NCBI RefSeq assembly: GCF_016924645.1 | Contig: NZ_JAFFJV010000022.1 | Span: forward strand, 1-64,000 | DNA length: 64,000 nucleotides | Reading direction: 5' to 3' | From: Rufibacter psychrotolerans | Lineage (GTDB): Bacteria > Bacteroidota > Bacteroidia > Cytophagales > Hymenobacteraceae | Shown: positions 6,487-15,102 of the stretch, in pieces | Numbering within the stretch: the first letter of the stretch is position 1 | Layout: each line of letters starts with the position of its first letter | The notes under the pieces: model-generated | What the model was told of the DNA's origin: nothing | Databases searched by the model: none | Seen by the model: the letters and a program-made list of their open reading frames with translations, nothing else | Position numbers and translations under genes: made by a program

Positions 6487-8901
6487 ATGCTGAAAAACTA
6501 CATCGTGGTGGCGCTGCGTACCCTGCGGCGTAACCTGGGCTACACCTCGCTCAACGTGATAGGGCTGGCGCTGGGCATCACGTGCAGCCTGCTCCTGTTT
6601 CTGGTGATCAGGCATGAGCTGAGCTATGACAGGTTCCATAGCAAGGCAGACCGCACCTACCGCATCAACGTGGACAGGGTTACCGCCAACGGGCCAGAGA
6701 ACTCTGCGGGCACACCGTTCCCCATGCTGGCCACCATCAGGGCCTCTTTGCCAGAGCTTACCCCTGCCACGCACGTGTTCAATGAAGAAGGAGGCACGTT
6801 CACGGTGCTCTCCACCAATGACCGGGAGCCTCCCAGAAAGTTCAGGGAAGAAAGGCCCATCTTGTTTGTGGAACCCGAGTTCTTTGACTTGTTTGACTTT
6901 GAAACCAATGGCGTAAACGCCAGGCAGGCCATTAAAGACGTGAACACCGTGCTGCTCACGCAGAGCATCGCCGAGAAGTACTTCCCGGGGGAAAACCCGG
7001 TGGGCCGGGTGATCCGGATGAACAACGTGGTGAACCTGAGGGTGACCGGCGTGATTCCAGACGCCCCGGCCAACTCAGACCTGCCTTACCTCATGCTGGT
7101 AGACTACGAGTCTTCCAAAACGGTGAACTCCTTTGTCACCGATGACAGCTGGAACAGCACCTACAGCAACCAGCAGATCTACTTCGCGCTGGCCCCGGGC
7201 GCCTCCAAAACACAGGCCGAGGACCGGCTCAACGAGATTGCCTCTAAACTGCGCGACCGCGCGCCGGGAGAAAAATACCGCTACACGTTTCAGCCGCTCT
7301 CTGAGGTGCACTTTGATGAGCGCTACAGCAACTTCAACGGCCGCACCGTTGATAAAACCACGCTCTGGGCCTTGGGCCTCATTGGCTTATTCCTGGTGCT
7401 GGTGGCTTCCATCAACTTTGTGAACCTGGCCACGGCCCAGGCCCTGCGCCGGGCCAAGGAAGTGGGCATGCGCAAGGTGCTGGGTGCCAGCAAGGGGCAA
7501 CTGATGCTGCAGTACCTGAGCGAAACCGGCCTGATCACGCTGGTGGCCCTGGTGCTCTCAGTCATGTTTGCCGAACTGCTGCTGCCGTACCTGAACCAGT
7601 TGCTGGAGCTGGAGATTCAGTTCTCCATTGCGCGCGATGCCCAGGTAGCCTTGTTCCTGCTGGTGGTGCTGGTGGTGGTAACGCTGTTTGCCGGCTTTTA
7701 CCCCGCCCTGGTGCTCTCGGGTTTTCAGCCCATCTCGGCGTTGAAGAGCAAGGCCACCACTGCCCGGGCAGCCGGCATTCCGCTTCGGCGCGCCCTGGTG
7801 GTGTTGCAGTTCACCATCTGCCAGATACTCATTATCTGCACCATTATTGTGCACCACCAGATGGAGTACTTCCGGTCGGCCTCCCTGGGGTTTGACAAAG
7901 AGGCCGTTGTGGTAATTCCGGTTCCCTCGGGAAAGGCAAAAGACCTGATGGCCCTGCGCCCGCAGCTGGAGGCCCACTCTGCGGTACACGCCTCTACGTT
8001 CGCCCTGTCGCCGCCCTCCTCCAACATCGGCCTGAACACGTCTTTCAAGTACGATGACTTCTCCGTGGAGCGCAACTACAGCGTGAACCTCAAGATTGGC
8101 GATGAACACTACCTCAAAACCTTCAACATTCCGCTGCTGGCCGGCCGGGTGTACCAGAAAAGCGACACCATCCGGGAGTTTATGGTCAATGAGACCTTCC
8201 TGCGGCACGTGGGCGTAAAAAACCCCGAGGAGGCGCTTGGCAAGCAGTTGCAGGTAAACGGCGGGCAGAGCACCGGCAAGATTGTGGGCGTGGTGAAGAA
8301 CTTCCACCTGGCGTCTTTGCGCGAGGAGATTCAGCCGGTAGTCATGTCTACTGCCACCAGCTTCTATTTTACTTATAATGTAAAGATTGAGCAGAGCGAG
8401 GCCAAGGCTGCCCTGGCGCACCTGCAGCGGGTGTGGTCTACCGCGTACCCAGACAATGTGTTTTACTATGATTTCCTGGATGACACCATTGCCCGCTTCT
8501 ATGAGGGAGAAGAGCGCCAAGCCCACTTGTTCAAGATCTTCTCTGTCATTGCCATCATCATTGGGTGCCTGGGCCTGTACGGGCTGGTGTCTTTCATGGT
8601 GGCGCAGCGCACCAAGGAAGTAGGCGTGCGCAAGGTACTGGGAGCCTCCTCGGCCAGCATTGTGGGTTTGTTCTCCAAAGACTTCGCCGCCCTGGTCCTG
8701 ATTGCGTTTCTCATTGCCGCGCCCATCTCCTATTACTCCATGAGCAAATGGCTGCAAGATTTCACCTACCGCATAGACATTGGCTCCTGGGTGTTTCTGG
8801 CGGCGGGCGCCCTCACGCTGCTCATTGCCCTGACTACCGTAAGCGTGCAAGCCCTGAAAGCCGCCTTCTCCAATCCGGTGCGGGCCCTTAAGACGGAGTA
8901 G
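6487..8901 (+). CDS. FtsX/MacB-type ABC transporter permease
   Basis: An 804-residue permease with two FtsX modules. Residues 1-40 hold the first transmembrane helix after the motif ALRTLRRNLGYTSLNVIGLALG, followed by a large periplasmic MacB_PCD domain, three helices at about 290-410 (with RRAKEVGMRKVLGAS), a second periplasmic domain and a second three-helix block at about 690-800 (with RTKEVGVRKVLGASSASIV). The duplicated EVGxRKVLGA loop couples to the ATPase. Proteins of this size and order are widespread in Bacteroidota and act in efflux or envelope mechanotransmission. Substrate unknown. Confidence 0.92.
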   Translation: MLKNYIVVALRTLRRNLGYTSLNVIGLALGITCSLLLFLVIRHELSYDRFHSKADRTYRINVDRVTANGPENSAGTPFPMLATIRASLPELTPATHVFNEEGGTFTVLSTNDREPPRKFREERPILFVEPEFFDLFDFETNGVNARQAIKDVNTVLLTQSIAEKYFPGENPVGRVIRMNNVVNLRVTGVIPDAPANSDLPYLMLVDYESSKTVNSFVTDDSWNSTYSNQQIYFALAPGASKTQAEDRLNEIASKLRDRAPGEKYRYTFQPLSEVHFDERYSNFNGRTVDKTTLWALGLIGLFLVLVASINFVNLATAQALRRAKEVGMRKVLGASKGQLMLQYLSETGLITLVALVLSVMFAELLLPYLNQLLELEIQFSIARDAQVALFLLVVLVVVTLFAGFYPALVLSGFQPISALKSKATTARAAGIPLRRALVVLQFTICQILIICTIIVHHQMEYFRSASLGFDKEAVVVIPVPSGKAKDLMALRPQLEAHSAVHASTFALSPPSSNIGLNTSFKYDDFSVERNYSVNLKIGDEHYLKTFNIPLLAGRVYQKSDTIREFMVNETFLRHVGVKNPEEALGKQLQVNGGQSTGKIVGVVKNFHLASLREEIQPVVMSTATSFYFTYNVKIEQSEAKAALAHLQRVWSTAYPDNVFYYDFLDDTIARFYEGEERQAHLFKIFSVIAIIIGCLGLYGLVSFMVAQRTKEVGVRKVLGASSASIVGLFSKDFAALVLIAFLIAAPISYYSMSKWLQDFTYRIDIGSWVFLAAGALTLLIALTTVSVQALKAAFSNPVRALKTE

Positions 8902-8918
8902 CCCCTTGGCCGGTTCCT

Positions 8919-8954
8919 GTTTTAGCCCTGTTTTGGCTAAAACGGCCCCAAAAC
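8919..8954. repeat. 36-bp palindromic repeat, copy 3
   Basis: Ends GTTTTAG and CCAAAAC; extra flanking arms GGTTCCTG/CAGGAACC lengthen the hairpin. Directly follows the permease stop. Confidence 0.75.
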
Positions 8955-8998
8955 CAGGAACCAGGCGGCGCTTCCTGCCCATCCCGTTTACCCCATTT

Positions 8999-9027
8999 CC
9001 CCGCCGGCTACCCGGCGGGGATTTTTT
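8999..9027 (+). terminator. Rho-independent terminator of the efflux operon
   Basis: Stem CCCCGCCGG (8999-9007) pairs with 9012-9020 around a 4-base loop and is followed by ATTTTTTAT. Confidence 0.85.
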
Positions 9028-9124
9028 ATGCGCTTCCCTTTGGAGGGCGGCCAGCTGCAAACTATTCCCCGGCGTGCCCGTTTAGACGCTTTATTTGTTA
9101 CTTTTACGGCACCCTCCCTTTCCC

Positions 9125-9160
9125 GTTTTAAGGCGGTTTTCCAGAAAACGGGGCAAAAAG
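9125..9160. repeat. 36-bp palindromic repeat, copy 4
   Basis: GTTTTAAGG start, centre TTTTCCAGAAAA, end CAAAAAG. Lies just upstream of the stressosome operon. Confidence 0.65.
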
Positions 9161-9195
9161 TGCGGGCTCGGTCTTAAACAGATAACCTTCCCTTT

Positions 9196-10062
9196 ATGAA
9201 CAAAGACACTGCTGCTTACCTGAAAGGAAAGAAAAAGCAAATCCTGGAGACCTGGATGGGCAACCAGGTGAAAGACGCTGCCCTGCGCGACGATCTGATG
9301 AGCGTAGCCGAACTGCAGCAACAGTCTGAGGAGTTCTTGTCGGCGTTGCTCAATGCCTTCAACACGCCGGAGGCCGAGGACACAGAGTCGGCGGGGTATG
9401 AGCCCATCCATGACATCCTCAGCGACATCTCCATCACCCGCGCCCGCCAAGGCTTCTCTCCCCGTGAAACCAGCACCTACATCCTGAGCCTGAAGCAGGT
9501 GCTGAGCCAGGAACTGGAAGAGCAGCTGCGCGGCAACCCGGCCCTGCTGTACCAGGAGCTCCTTTCCATGAACCGCATCATGGACAGCCTGGGCATGGTG
9601 ACCATGGAAACCTATATCAAAGGCCGCGAGGAAGTGATCCTGCGCCAAACCAGTGAGATCAGCGAGATCTCCACGCCCGTGATCAGGGTGTGGGAGGGCA
9701 TTCTGGCCCTGCCCATCATTGGCACCCTGGACAGCGCGCGTACCCAGGTGGTCATGGAGGCCCTCTTGCAGGAGATTGTGGCCACCAGCAGCCGCATCGC
9801 CATTCTGGACATTTCGGGTGTGCCCACCGTTGACTCCCTAGTGGCTCAGCACCTCATCAAGACCGTGAGCGCCGCCCGCCTCATGGGTGCCGAGTGCATC
9901 ATCAGCGGCATCAGGGCAGAGATTGCCCAGACCATTGTGCACCTGGGCATTGACCTTACCAATATCTACACCAAAGCCACCCTGGCCAGTGCCCTTAAAA
10001 TGGCGTTCTCTATGCTGAACATTCAGGTATCGCGCGCGCCTAAGCAGAACCTGGGCTTTTAA
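9196..10062 (+). CDS. rsbR: RsbR-type stressosome sensor/scaffold (RsbRD N-terminal plus STAS)
   Basis: A 288-residue RsbR paralogue. Residues 1-150 are all-helical and match the RsbRD-type N-terminal sensor rather than the globin-like one; residues 165-275 are a STAS domain. Thr211 in DISGVPTVDS aligns with the conserved Thr171 of Bacillus RsbRA. The second site, Thr205 of RsbRA, is Ser237 here (IISGIRAEIAQ). RsbR and RsbS form the stressosome core that holds RsbT until stress. First gene of a five-gene operon; 10 bp separate it from rsbS. Confidence 0.9.
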   Translation: MNKDTAAYLKGKKKQILETWMGNQVKDAALRDDLMSVAELQQQSEEFLSALLNAFNTPEAEDTESAGYEPIHDILSDISITRARQGFSPRETSTYILSLKQVLSQELEEQLRGNPALLYQELLSMNRIMDSLGMVTMETYIKGREEVILRQTSEISEISTPVIRVWEGILALPIIGTLDSARTQVVMEALLQEIVATSSRIAILDISGVPTVDSLVAQHLIKTVSAARLMGAECIISGIRAEIAQTIVHLGIDLTNIYTKATLASALKMAFSMLNIQVSRAPKQNLGF

Positions 10063-10072
10063 CCGCGCTGCC

Positions 10073-10471
10073 ATGGAAAGAATACCAATCTTAAAAATGG
10101 GCCCTTTTCTGCTGGTCACCATTCAGGTAGACCTGTATGACCGGCTGGCCCTTACCCTGGAAAGCGACCTCATCAACATGGTGAGCAAAACCGAAGCCAA
10201 GGGAGTGCTCATTGACATCTCGGCCGTGAGCATCGTGGACTCGTTTATGGGCCGCATTCTGGGCAATATTGCCTCTATGTCCAAGATCATGGACGCGGCC
10301 ACCGTGGTAGTGGGCATGCAGCCGGCCGTGGCCATTACCCTGGTAGAACTGGGGCTTACCCTTTCTGGCGTGCATACCGCCCTGGACGTAGAGCAAGGCA
10401 TGGAATTACTACGCAATAAAATTGGCCACCCAGACACCCATGAGGAAGGCCTCTATGATAGTATTATCTAA
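10073..10471 (+). CDS. rsbS: RsbS-type STAS scaffold protein
   Basis: A 132-residue single STAS domain. Ser57 in AVSIVDSFMGR matches the RsbT-phosphorylated Ser59 of Bacillus RsbS. Together with RsbR it builds the stressosome core in the cytoplasm. The reading frame overlaps the rsbT start by 17 bp, which points to translational coupling. Confidence 0.92.
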   Translation: MERIPILKMGPFLLVTIQVDLYDRLALTLESDLINMVSKTEAKGVLIDISAVSIVDSFMGRILGNIASMSKIMDAATVVVGMQPAVAITLVELGLTLSGVHTALDVEQGMELLRNKIGHPDTHEEGLYDSII

Positions 10472-10868
10472 GGAGAAGTTCCCTATTGAGAAAGAGCAGG
10501 ACGTGATCCTGTTCCGCAACCGCATCAAAGAGCTGGCCACCAGAACCGGCATGAGCTTGGTGAACCAGACCAAACTCATGACCGCTGCCAGCGAGCTGGT
10601 CCGGAACATGCTGCGGTACGCGGGCGGCGGCGTCACCCTCCTGGAGATTGTGAGCCGAAGCAGCATACCGGGGGTGCGCCTCACTTTCATAGACGAGGGG
10701 CCCGGCATCAAAGACGTGCACCAGGCCATGAAAGACGGCTTCTCTACCGGCAAAAGCCTTGGTTTGGGCCTACCTGGCGCCAAACGGCTCGTAAACGAGT
10801 TTGACATTAAGAGCGAGCCAGGCAAAGGCACCACGGTCACAATTATCCGGTGGAAGAATGGACTTTAA
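10455..10868 (+). CDS. rsbT: RsbT-type serine/threonine switch kinase
   Basis: About 137 residues from MIVLSKEKFP, very near the 133 of Bacillus RsbT. The GHKL ATPase motifs are intact: N-box ASELVRNMLRY, G1 box DEGPGIKDV and G2 box SLGLGLPGAKR. In known systems RsbT phosphorylates RsbS and RsbR and on release activates a downstream partner. The ATG at 10455 has GGAAGG 5 bases upstream; ATGs at 10440 and 10422 are possible but lie deeper in rsbS. Overlaps the next gene by 11 bp. Confidence 0.9.
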   Translation: MIVLSKEKFPIEKEQDVILFRNRIKELATRTGMSLVNQTKLMTAASELVRNMLRYAGGGVTLLEIVSRSSIPGVRLTFIDEGPGIKDVHQAMKDGFSTGKSLGLGLPGAKRLVNEFDIKSEPGKGTTVTIIRWKNGL

Positions 10869-11901
10869 CGTTAACGCGCACCAGCAGTTCCTGTTCCCAG
10901 ACAGAAGCTTTCAGAACATCATCCGCCGGGACATTGCCAGGATTGCCGAGGCCCATGGCTTCTCAGAGGCAGACACGGGCCGCGTGAACATTGTGGTCAC
11001 TGAGATGGCCACCAACCTGCACAAGCACACCAGCTTTCAGGGGGCCGAGTTCCTGGTGAAACCCATCTGCCTGGAAGGGGGCCAAACCTGCGGCCTTGAA
11101 CTGCTCTGCCTGGACAACGGCCCCGGCATGCGCGACCCCGAGCGCATGCTGGAAGACGGCGTGTCTACGTTTGGCAGCATGGGCCAGGGACTGGGGGCCA
11201 TTAAGCGGCAATCAGATTTCTTTGACATCTACTCACAACGCGGGCTGGGCACCATTATTCTTACCCGCATCTACCGCAAGGGCATGGCTCCCCCGTCCAG
11301 GTTCAGGCACCTGCATAAATTTGAACTGGGAGCGGTGATGGTGCCCAAAGCCGGCGAGGCCCTGAGCGGTGATGCCTGGGCCCTGCGCCTGGCGCAGGAA
11401 GGCGCCTACCTCCTGGTGCTGGACGGCCTGGGCCATGGCGAACACGCCCACCAGGCGGCCCAGAGCGCCATTGAGGCGTTTAAGAAGGAACCAAAGGTAG
11501 CCCCTTCAGAGATGCTGCGCAGTATCCACGCGGCCATTAAGAGAACGCGCGGGGCCGTGGGGGTGGTGACCCGGTGGAGCGCCGGCACCCATTTGCTGCA
11601 GTACTGCGGCATAGGCAACATCAGTGGCCGGTTGTTCATGCCAGACAGCGTCAAAAACCTGCTCTCCTACAACGGCACCCTGGGCATGACCATGCCCAGC
11701 ACCATCAATGACCAGCAGCAGAGCTGGGGGCCGGGACACCTCATGGTGCTGCACTCAGACGGGCTCAAAAGCCGCTGGGATTTCTCTAAGTACCCGGAAC
11801 TGACCCGCCATGATCCTACGTTGATGGCAGCAGTGTTATACAAAGACAACACCCGCACGGTAGATGACACCCTTGTGGTGGTGGTACGCGCCACTGCCTA
11901 G
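10858..11901 (+). CDS. ATPase (RsbT/RsbW-like) fused to PP2C-type phosphatase
   Basis: About 347 residues from MDFNVNAHQQ. Residues 1-135 form a second GHKL ATPase (VVTEMATNLHKHT N-box, DNGPGMRD, GQGLGAIKR). Residues 145-345 form an RsbX/SpoIIE-like PP2C phosphatase with metal-binding motifs LSGDAW, LDGLGHGE and HSDGLKSR. RsbX removes phosphates from RsbS and RsbR and resets the stressosome, so the same job is likely; the attached ATPase may dock it to the complex or act as a kinase. Nine bp from the next gene. Confidence 0.87.
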   Translation: MDFNVNAHQQFLFPDRSFQNIIRRDIARIAEAHGFSEADTGRVNIVVTEMATNLHKHTSFQGAEFLVKPICLEGGQTCGLELLCLDNGPGMRDPERMLEDGVSTFGSMGQGLGAIKRQSDFFDIYSQRGLGTIILTRIYRKGMAPPSRFRHLHKFELGAVMVPKAGEALSGDAWALRLAQEGAYLLVLDGLGHGEHAHQAAQSAIEAFKKEPKVAPSEMLRSIHAAIKRTRGAVGVVTRWSAGTHLLQYCGIGNISGRLFMPDSVKNLLSYNGTLGMTMPSTINDQQQSWGPGHLMVLHSDGLKSRWDFSKYPELTRHDPTLMAAVLYKDNTRTVDDTLVVVVRATA

Positions 11902-11910
11902 CGCACTTCC

Positions 11911-13257
11911 ATGGAACAGCCCATTACCACCCTTAAACTACAGAACGAACTAGACGTGGTGCTGGCCTATAAACGGGCCATGCAACTCTCTGAGTTCACG
12001 GGTCTGCCCGTGGCGGCCCAGACCAAGTTTGCCACGGCGGTCTCAGAAATCTGCCGCAATGTGCTGGAACACGTGGGCGAAGGCACCATCCGGTACAGCA
12101 TGGTTGAGCATCGGGGCGCCCTGCTCCTGGAGGCCTACGTCACCGACCGCGGCCGCGGCATTGCCAACGTGCATGAGTTCCTGGACCGCAAGTACCTGCC
12201 CAGCGGCGGCAAAGGCCAGGGCATTTACAGCTCCCGCAAACTGGTGGACCACTTCCAGCTGGAGAGTGACTTTGAGAAAGGCACGCGGGTGCGGCTGCAG
12301 AAGCGCCTTCCGTTCAACCACCCGCCCATTAACAAGGCCGTCATTCAGGGCTGGGCAGACTACTTTACCCATGAGACGGAGATTTCGCCTTACGCCGAGA
12401 TCAAGCGGCAGAACATGCAGCTGATTGAGCTTATGGAGCAGCTGCGGGTGCGCACCATTGAGGTAGAATACCAACTGCAGGAAATCCAGCACCTGAACCA
12501 GGAGCTGCAGACCTCTAACCAGGAAATCAACGCCCTGCTGCAGGAACGGGAAGCCCAGAACCACCAGCTGGCCAAGGTCAACAAGACCCTGGATGAGTTT
12601 GCCCATACCGTTACGCATGACTTAAAGGCGCCCCTGCAGAACATCCAGGGCCTGGTAGAGGCCGTTTCTGATTTTGTGGGCGAAGACAGCAAAGACGAGG
12701 CGCAAGCCGTACTGCCCATGATCCAGCTGCAGGTGCAACGCATGGAGCACCTCATCAGGGATGTGCTGGCCTACTCTCTTACGGGCCGGCAGCAGATCCA
12801 GAAAAAACCGGTGGCGGTGGGCCAGCTGGTGTACAATACCATTACCGCCTTACGCATTCCGGCGGGGTTCAAGATTCACGTACCCAACAACCTGCCGGTA
12901 CTGGAGGCCGAGGAAATTTACCTGCAGCAGGTGTTCAGTAACCTGCTGAGCAACGCCATCAAGTACCACGACCAGCCCACCGGCAATATCTGGGTAAGGG
13001 TTTTCATGCAGGAAGATTGGTGGGAGTTTGTGGTGGAGGATGATGGCCCCGGCATTCGGGCCGAGGACCAGGAGAAAATCTTTGAGCTGTTTGAGACCAC
13101 CAATGACGTGAACCACCCAGACAGCACCGGCATTGGGCTGGCCATTGTGCGCAAGATCATTCAGGAGAAAAGGGGCAAGGTGTGGGTAGAATCGCGGGGC
13201 AGGGGCACTGCCATGCACTTTACCTGGCCCCGTTCCGTTGAGGGTGCCTGCCTCTAA
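11911..13257 (+). CDS. Histidine kinase with N-terminal RsbT-like ATPase domain
   Basis: A 448-residue fusion. Residues 1-135 are a third GHKL domain of the switch-kinase kind (AVSEICRNVLEHV, TDRGRGIANV, GGKGQGIYSS). A coiled coil covers about 165-225. Then comes a complete histidine kinase: His236 in AHTVTHDLKAPLQ, N-box NLLSNAIKYHD, G1 DDGPGIRAED and G2 STGIGLAIVRKI. There is no transmembrane segment, so input must be cytosolic, plausibly from the stressosome. This makes it the likely output branch of the operon, with a single-domain response regulator gene facing it. Confidence 0.9.
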   Translation: MEQPITTLKLQNELDVVLAYKRAMQLSEFTGLPVAAQTKFATAVSEICRNVLEHVGEGTIRYSMVEHRGALLLEAYVTDRGRGIANVHEFLDRKYLPSGGKGQGIYSSRKLVDHFQLESDFEKGTRVRLQKRLPFNHPPINKAVIQGWADYFTHETEISPYAEIKRQNMQLIELMEQLRVRTIEVEYQLQEIQHLNQELQTSNQEINALLQEREAQNHQLAKVNKTLDEFAHTVTHDLKAPLQNIQGLVEAVSDFVGEDSKDEAQAVLPMIQLQVQRMEHLIRDVLAYSLTGRQQIQKKPVAVGQLVYNTITALRIPAGFKIHVPNNLPVLEAEEIYLQQVFSNLLSNAIKYHDQPTGNIWVRVFMQEDWWEFVVEDDGPGIRAEDQEKIFELFETTNDVNHPDSTGIGLAIVRKIIQEKRGKVWVESRGRGTAMHFTWPRSVEGACL

Positions 13258-13285
13258 ACCGGAGCCCAACGCTCTCTAAACAGGA

Positions 13286-13314
13286 AAGGCGCAGCCGGAG
13301 CTGCGCCTTTCCTG
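13286..13314. terminator. Bidirectional terminator between kinase and response regulator
   Basis: Stem AGGCGCAGC and GCTGCGCCT around a 4-base loop at about 13287-13308, followed by TTCC on the plus strand and A/T-rich flanks. It separates two convergent genes. Confidence 0.6.
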
Positions 13315-13329
13315 TGGGCTATCAAAAGA

Positions 13330-13752
13330 TTAGTTTTTCTGGTAATACTCGGCCATGATCTCCCGCACGTCTGCCTCGGTGAGGGCTTTGGAGAAGTGTT
13401 TCTTCACGGAATCATAGCCTTTTAACCGCTCCAGGTCATAGAAGCTGGCCGAGGAAGTAAGCATCAGGATGATCATGCTGTTGTTCTGGGACAGGTTCTG
13501 GCTGTGGTACTCGTCCAGAAACCGGAAGCCGTCCATCACGGGCATCTTTATGTCCAGGAAGATAAGGTCTGGGTAGGCCACCCCTTCTTTGGCAGAATCT
13601 TGCAGGTATTCCAGGGCCTCGGCCCCGTTCTTTTTGACCAGGATCTCCTTGGCTACCCCCAACTTGGTTAACAAGCGCTTATTCACAAAATTGGTGGTAT
13701 CATCGTCGTCTACCAGCAGTATCAAATCTAATGGCTTATAGGGGGTATTCAT
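13330..13752 (-). CDS. Single-domain response regulator (REC only)
   Basis: About 140 residues from MNTPYKPLDL. The acidic pocket is DDDD at 15-18, the phospho-acceptor is Asp67 in LIFLDIKMPVMDGF, followed by LTSSAS and a conserved Lys in VKKHFSKAL. No output domain. It belongs to the Rcp1-like REC group that often works with cytosolic kinases through protein contact. It converges on the stressosome-linked kinase, so it is the best candidate partner; this is inference from position. Confidence 0.88.
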   Translation of the reverse strand: MNTPYKPLDLILLVDDDDTTNFVNKRLLTKLGVAKEILVKKNGAEALEYLQDSAKEGVAYPDLIFLDIKMPVMDGFRFLDEYHSQNLSQNNSMIILMLTSSASFYDLERLKGYDSVKKHFSKALTEADVREIMAEYYQKN

Positions 13753-13833
13753 ACAAAAGTCCTTGTTAAAAAGCAGGAGTAAGAACAATCATGGCTACTT
13801 GGTAAACAAATATAGTAAAACAATACTAAATAC

Positions 13834-13869
13834 GTTTTGGGCCTGTTTTTTAGGAAATGGGCCCAAAAC
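13834..13869. repeat. 36-bp palindromic repeat, copy 5
   Basis: One of the best copies: GTTTTGGGCC at the left, GGGCCCAAAAC at the right. Lies between divergent genes. Confidence 0.8.
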
Positions 13870-14030
13870 GGCTGCTGGCTCGGGCTTGGGCTCACTGGGC
13901 AGGCTTTAACACAAGGCGCCCATCTTGCGTATGAAGACAAGAACAGACACCAAGACGCGTACGCTTTATCCTTTGTACCTGAAAAACCCCGACAGCCCCC
14001 GTTTACCTGTACTTCTAACCAGCATCAGAT

Positions 14031-14435
14031 ATGGCAATTAACCTTCAGCAGACCAGCGCCCGGCTAAACTTCTACATGCGCATTAAGGAGTTGGATGTGT
14101 ACCAACTGAGTGTGCTTACCAAAACGCCGCCTGAAACGGTAGGCTGCATCTTGCAGGGCGAAGATTACTGCATGGATGATTTGGTAGACCTGCTGAAGCA
14201 ATTACCCGACCTGAACTCACGTTGGGTGATTTACGGGGAAGGAAACGTCTTTAAGTCTGAGGGCAAGGAGGGCAGTGACGTTCCGCCGGCGGGCCTCAAG
14301 AAAGACCGCGCCGCGTACCTGGCCGAGATGCAGGCCCTGCTGCACCAACTGGAGGAAATTGAAAAGCAGAAGCAGCAGCAAAGCCATCTGGACCAGCTGC
14401 GCAGCAAGATCAGGGAACTGACCAAGGATATCTAA
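14031..14435 (+). CDS. Small helix-turn-helix regulator
   Basis: A 134-residue protein. Residues 5-60 look like an XRE/CI-type HTH (LNFYMRIKELDVYQLSVLTKTPPETVGCIL), ending in LNSRWVIYGEGNVF, a motif typical of Bacteroidota phage-repressor-like regulators. Residues 80-134 form a basic coiled coil (LLHQLEEIEKQKQQQ) probably for dimerisation. No prophage genes are near, so it is likely a chromosomal regulator. A 36-codon open frame ends 9 bp inside its start, but I do not call it. Confidence 0.75.
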   Translation: MAINLQQTSARLNFYMRIKELDVYQLSVLTKTPPETVGCILQGEDYCMDDLVDLLKQLPDLNSRWVIYGEGNVFKSEGKEGSDVPPAGLKKDRAAYLAEMQALLHQLEEIEKQKQQQSHLDQLRSKIRELTKDI

Positions 14436-14440
14436 CTCCC

Positions 14441-14476
14441 GTTTTTGGCACAATTTTAGTAATCTATCCCCTAAAC
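14441..14476. repeat. 36-bp palindromic repeat, degenerate copy 6
   Basis: Keeps the outer GTTTT and CTAAAC ends at the fixed 36-bp distance, but the inner A/T tracts are eroded. Starts a few bases after the HTH stop. Confidence 0.45.
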
Positions 14477-14857
14477 AAAGTTACCTGGCTTGGGAGAGCC
14501 AGCGGTGCACCTGGTGCCTTTTCCCCCGTAAAAAAGTGTTTTGGGCGGGCAACCCTCCTACCAAAATGCCAGTACTAGGGAAAACAGCCGGGCAAGGGAA
14601 TTCTCTGGCCAACAGGTGCCCTTTGGCCGAGGACCGTGCTGGCTCCTGTTCATCAAGGAAACGGCCGACAACAGCGTTGCCCGGCTGCTTCCGCAACAAT
14701 CATCCTGACTTTGTTTTCAGTTCGTTTTCAATACCCAGGCGTAGATAGCAGGCCGTACAGGGCAAGCGTTTGGGCAGCCGGAATACAGCTGTAAAATGTA
14801 GTGTGTTAAATAGGGGTAACGCCCTGTGAATCAATCTTACTAACAAGGAGGTATAAG
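14477..14857. other. Gene-poor stretch before the small ORF
   Basis: No family-like gene is visible on either strand. Open frames here lack homology signals. The last 80 bases should hold the promoter of the small ORF at 14858 but no clear TAnnTTTG box is present. Confidence 0.4.
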
Positions 14858-15031
14858 ATGAAACAACACCGTAAACTGCAATTGCCAGAAGAGTTGCACT
14901 ACTGCAACCGCAACAGATGGGGTTTTGTGTCAACCCATAACCCCCCTTTGGTGCTGCAAGAAACCTTGCCACCGGTGGCCCCTAGAGCTGAGATCTATAA
15001 CTTCTGCGGTTATACCTTCTCAGAAAACTAA
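14858..15031 (+). CDS. Small orphan protein, 57 residues
   Basis: An ORF below usual length cut-offs: it starts MKQHRKLQLPEELHYC and ends CGYTFSEN. It has an unusually strong Shine-Dalgarno for this phylum, AAGGAGG 7 bases before the ATG, and is followed at once by a terminator hairpin. It contains Cys16 and Cys50 and a Pro-rich middle (NPPLVLQETLPPVAP). No signal peptide, no known family that I recognise. Unit of gene, ribosome site and terminator suggests it is real; function unknown. Confidence 0.6.
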   Translation: MKQHRKLQLPEELHYCNRNRWGFVSTHNPPLVLQETLPPVAPRAEIYNFCGYTFSEN

Positions 15032-15052
15032 CAAACAAACCTGACCAGTTGG

Positions 15053-15102
15053 TCCCAGGCACCGGAGCCGCGCCACGCTTCTCCCGCGCTTGGGATTTTT
15101 CT
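15053..15102 (+). terminator. Terminator of the 57-residue ORF
   Basis: TCCCAGGC at 15053-15060 pairs, with one G-T pair, with GCTTGGGA at 15088-15095, and TTTTTCT follows. The enclosed 27 bases are GC-rich and may fold further. Confidence 0.55.

Noticed and set aside
7558..9060. A 500-residue open frame opposite the permease gene
   Set aside because: It is a shadow of the GC-rich coding strand; composition is unnatural and the plus-strand FtsX motifs are clear.
13932..14042. A 36-codon frame starting MKTRTDTKTRT that overlaps the HTH gene start
   Set aside because: Too short, low-complexity start and no ribosome site. Translational coupling is possible but unsupported.
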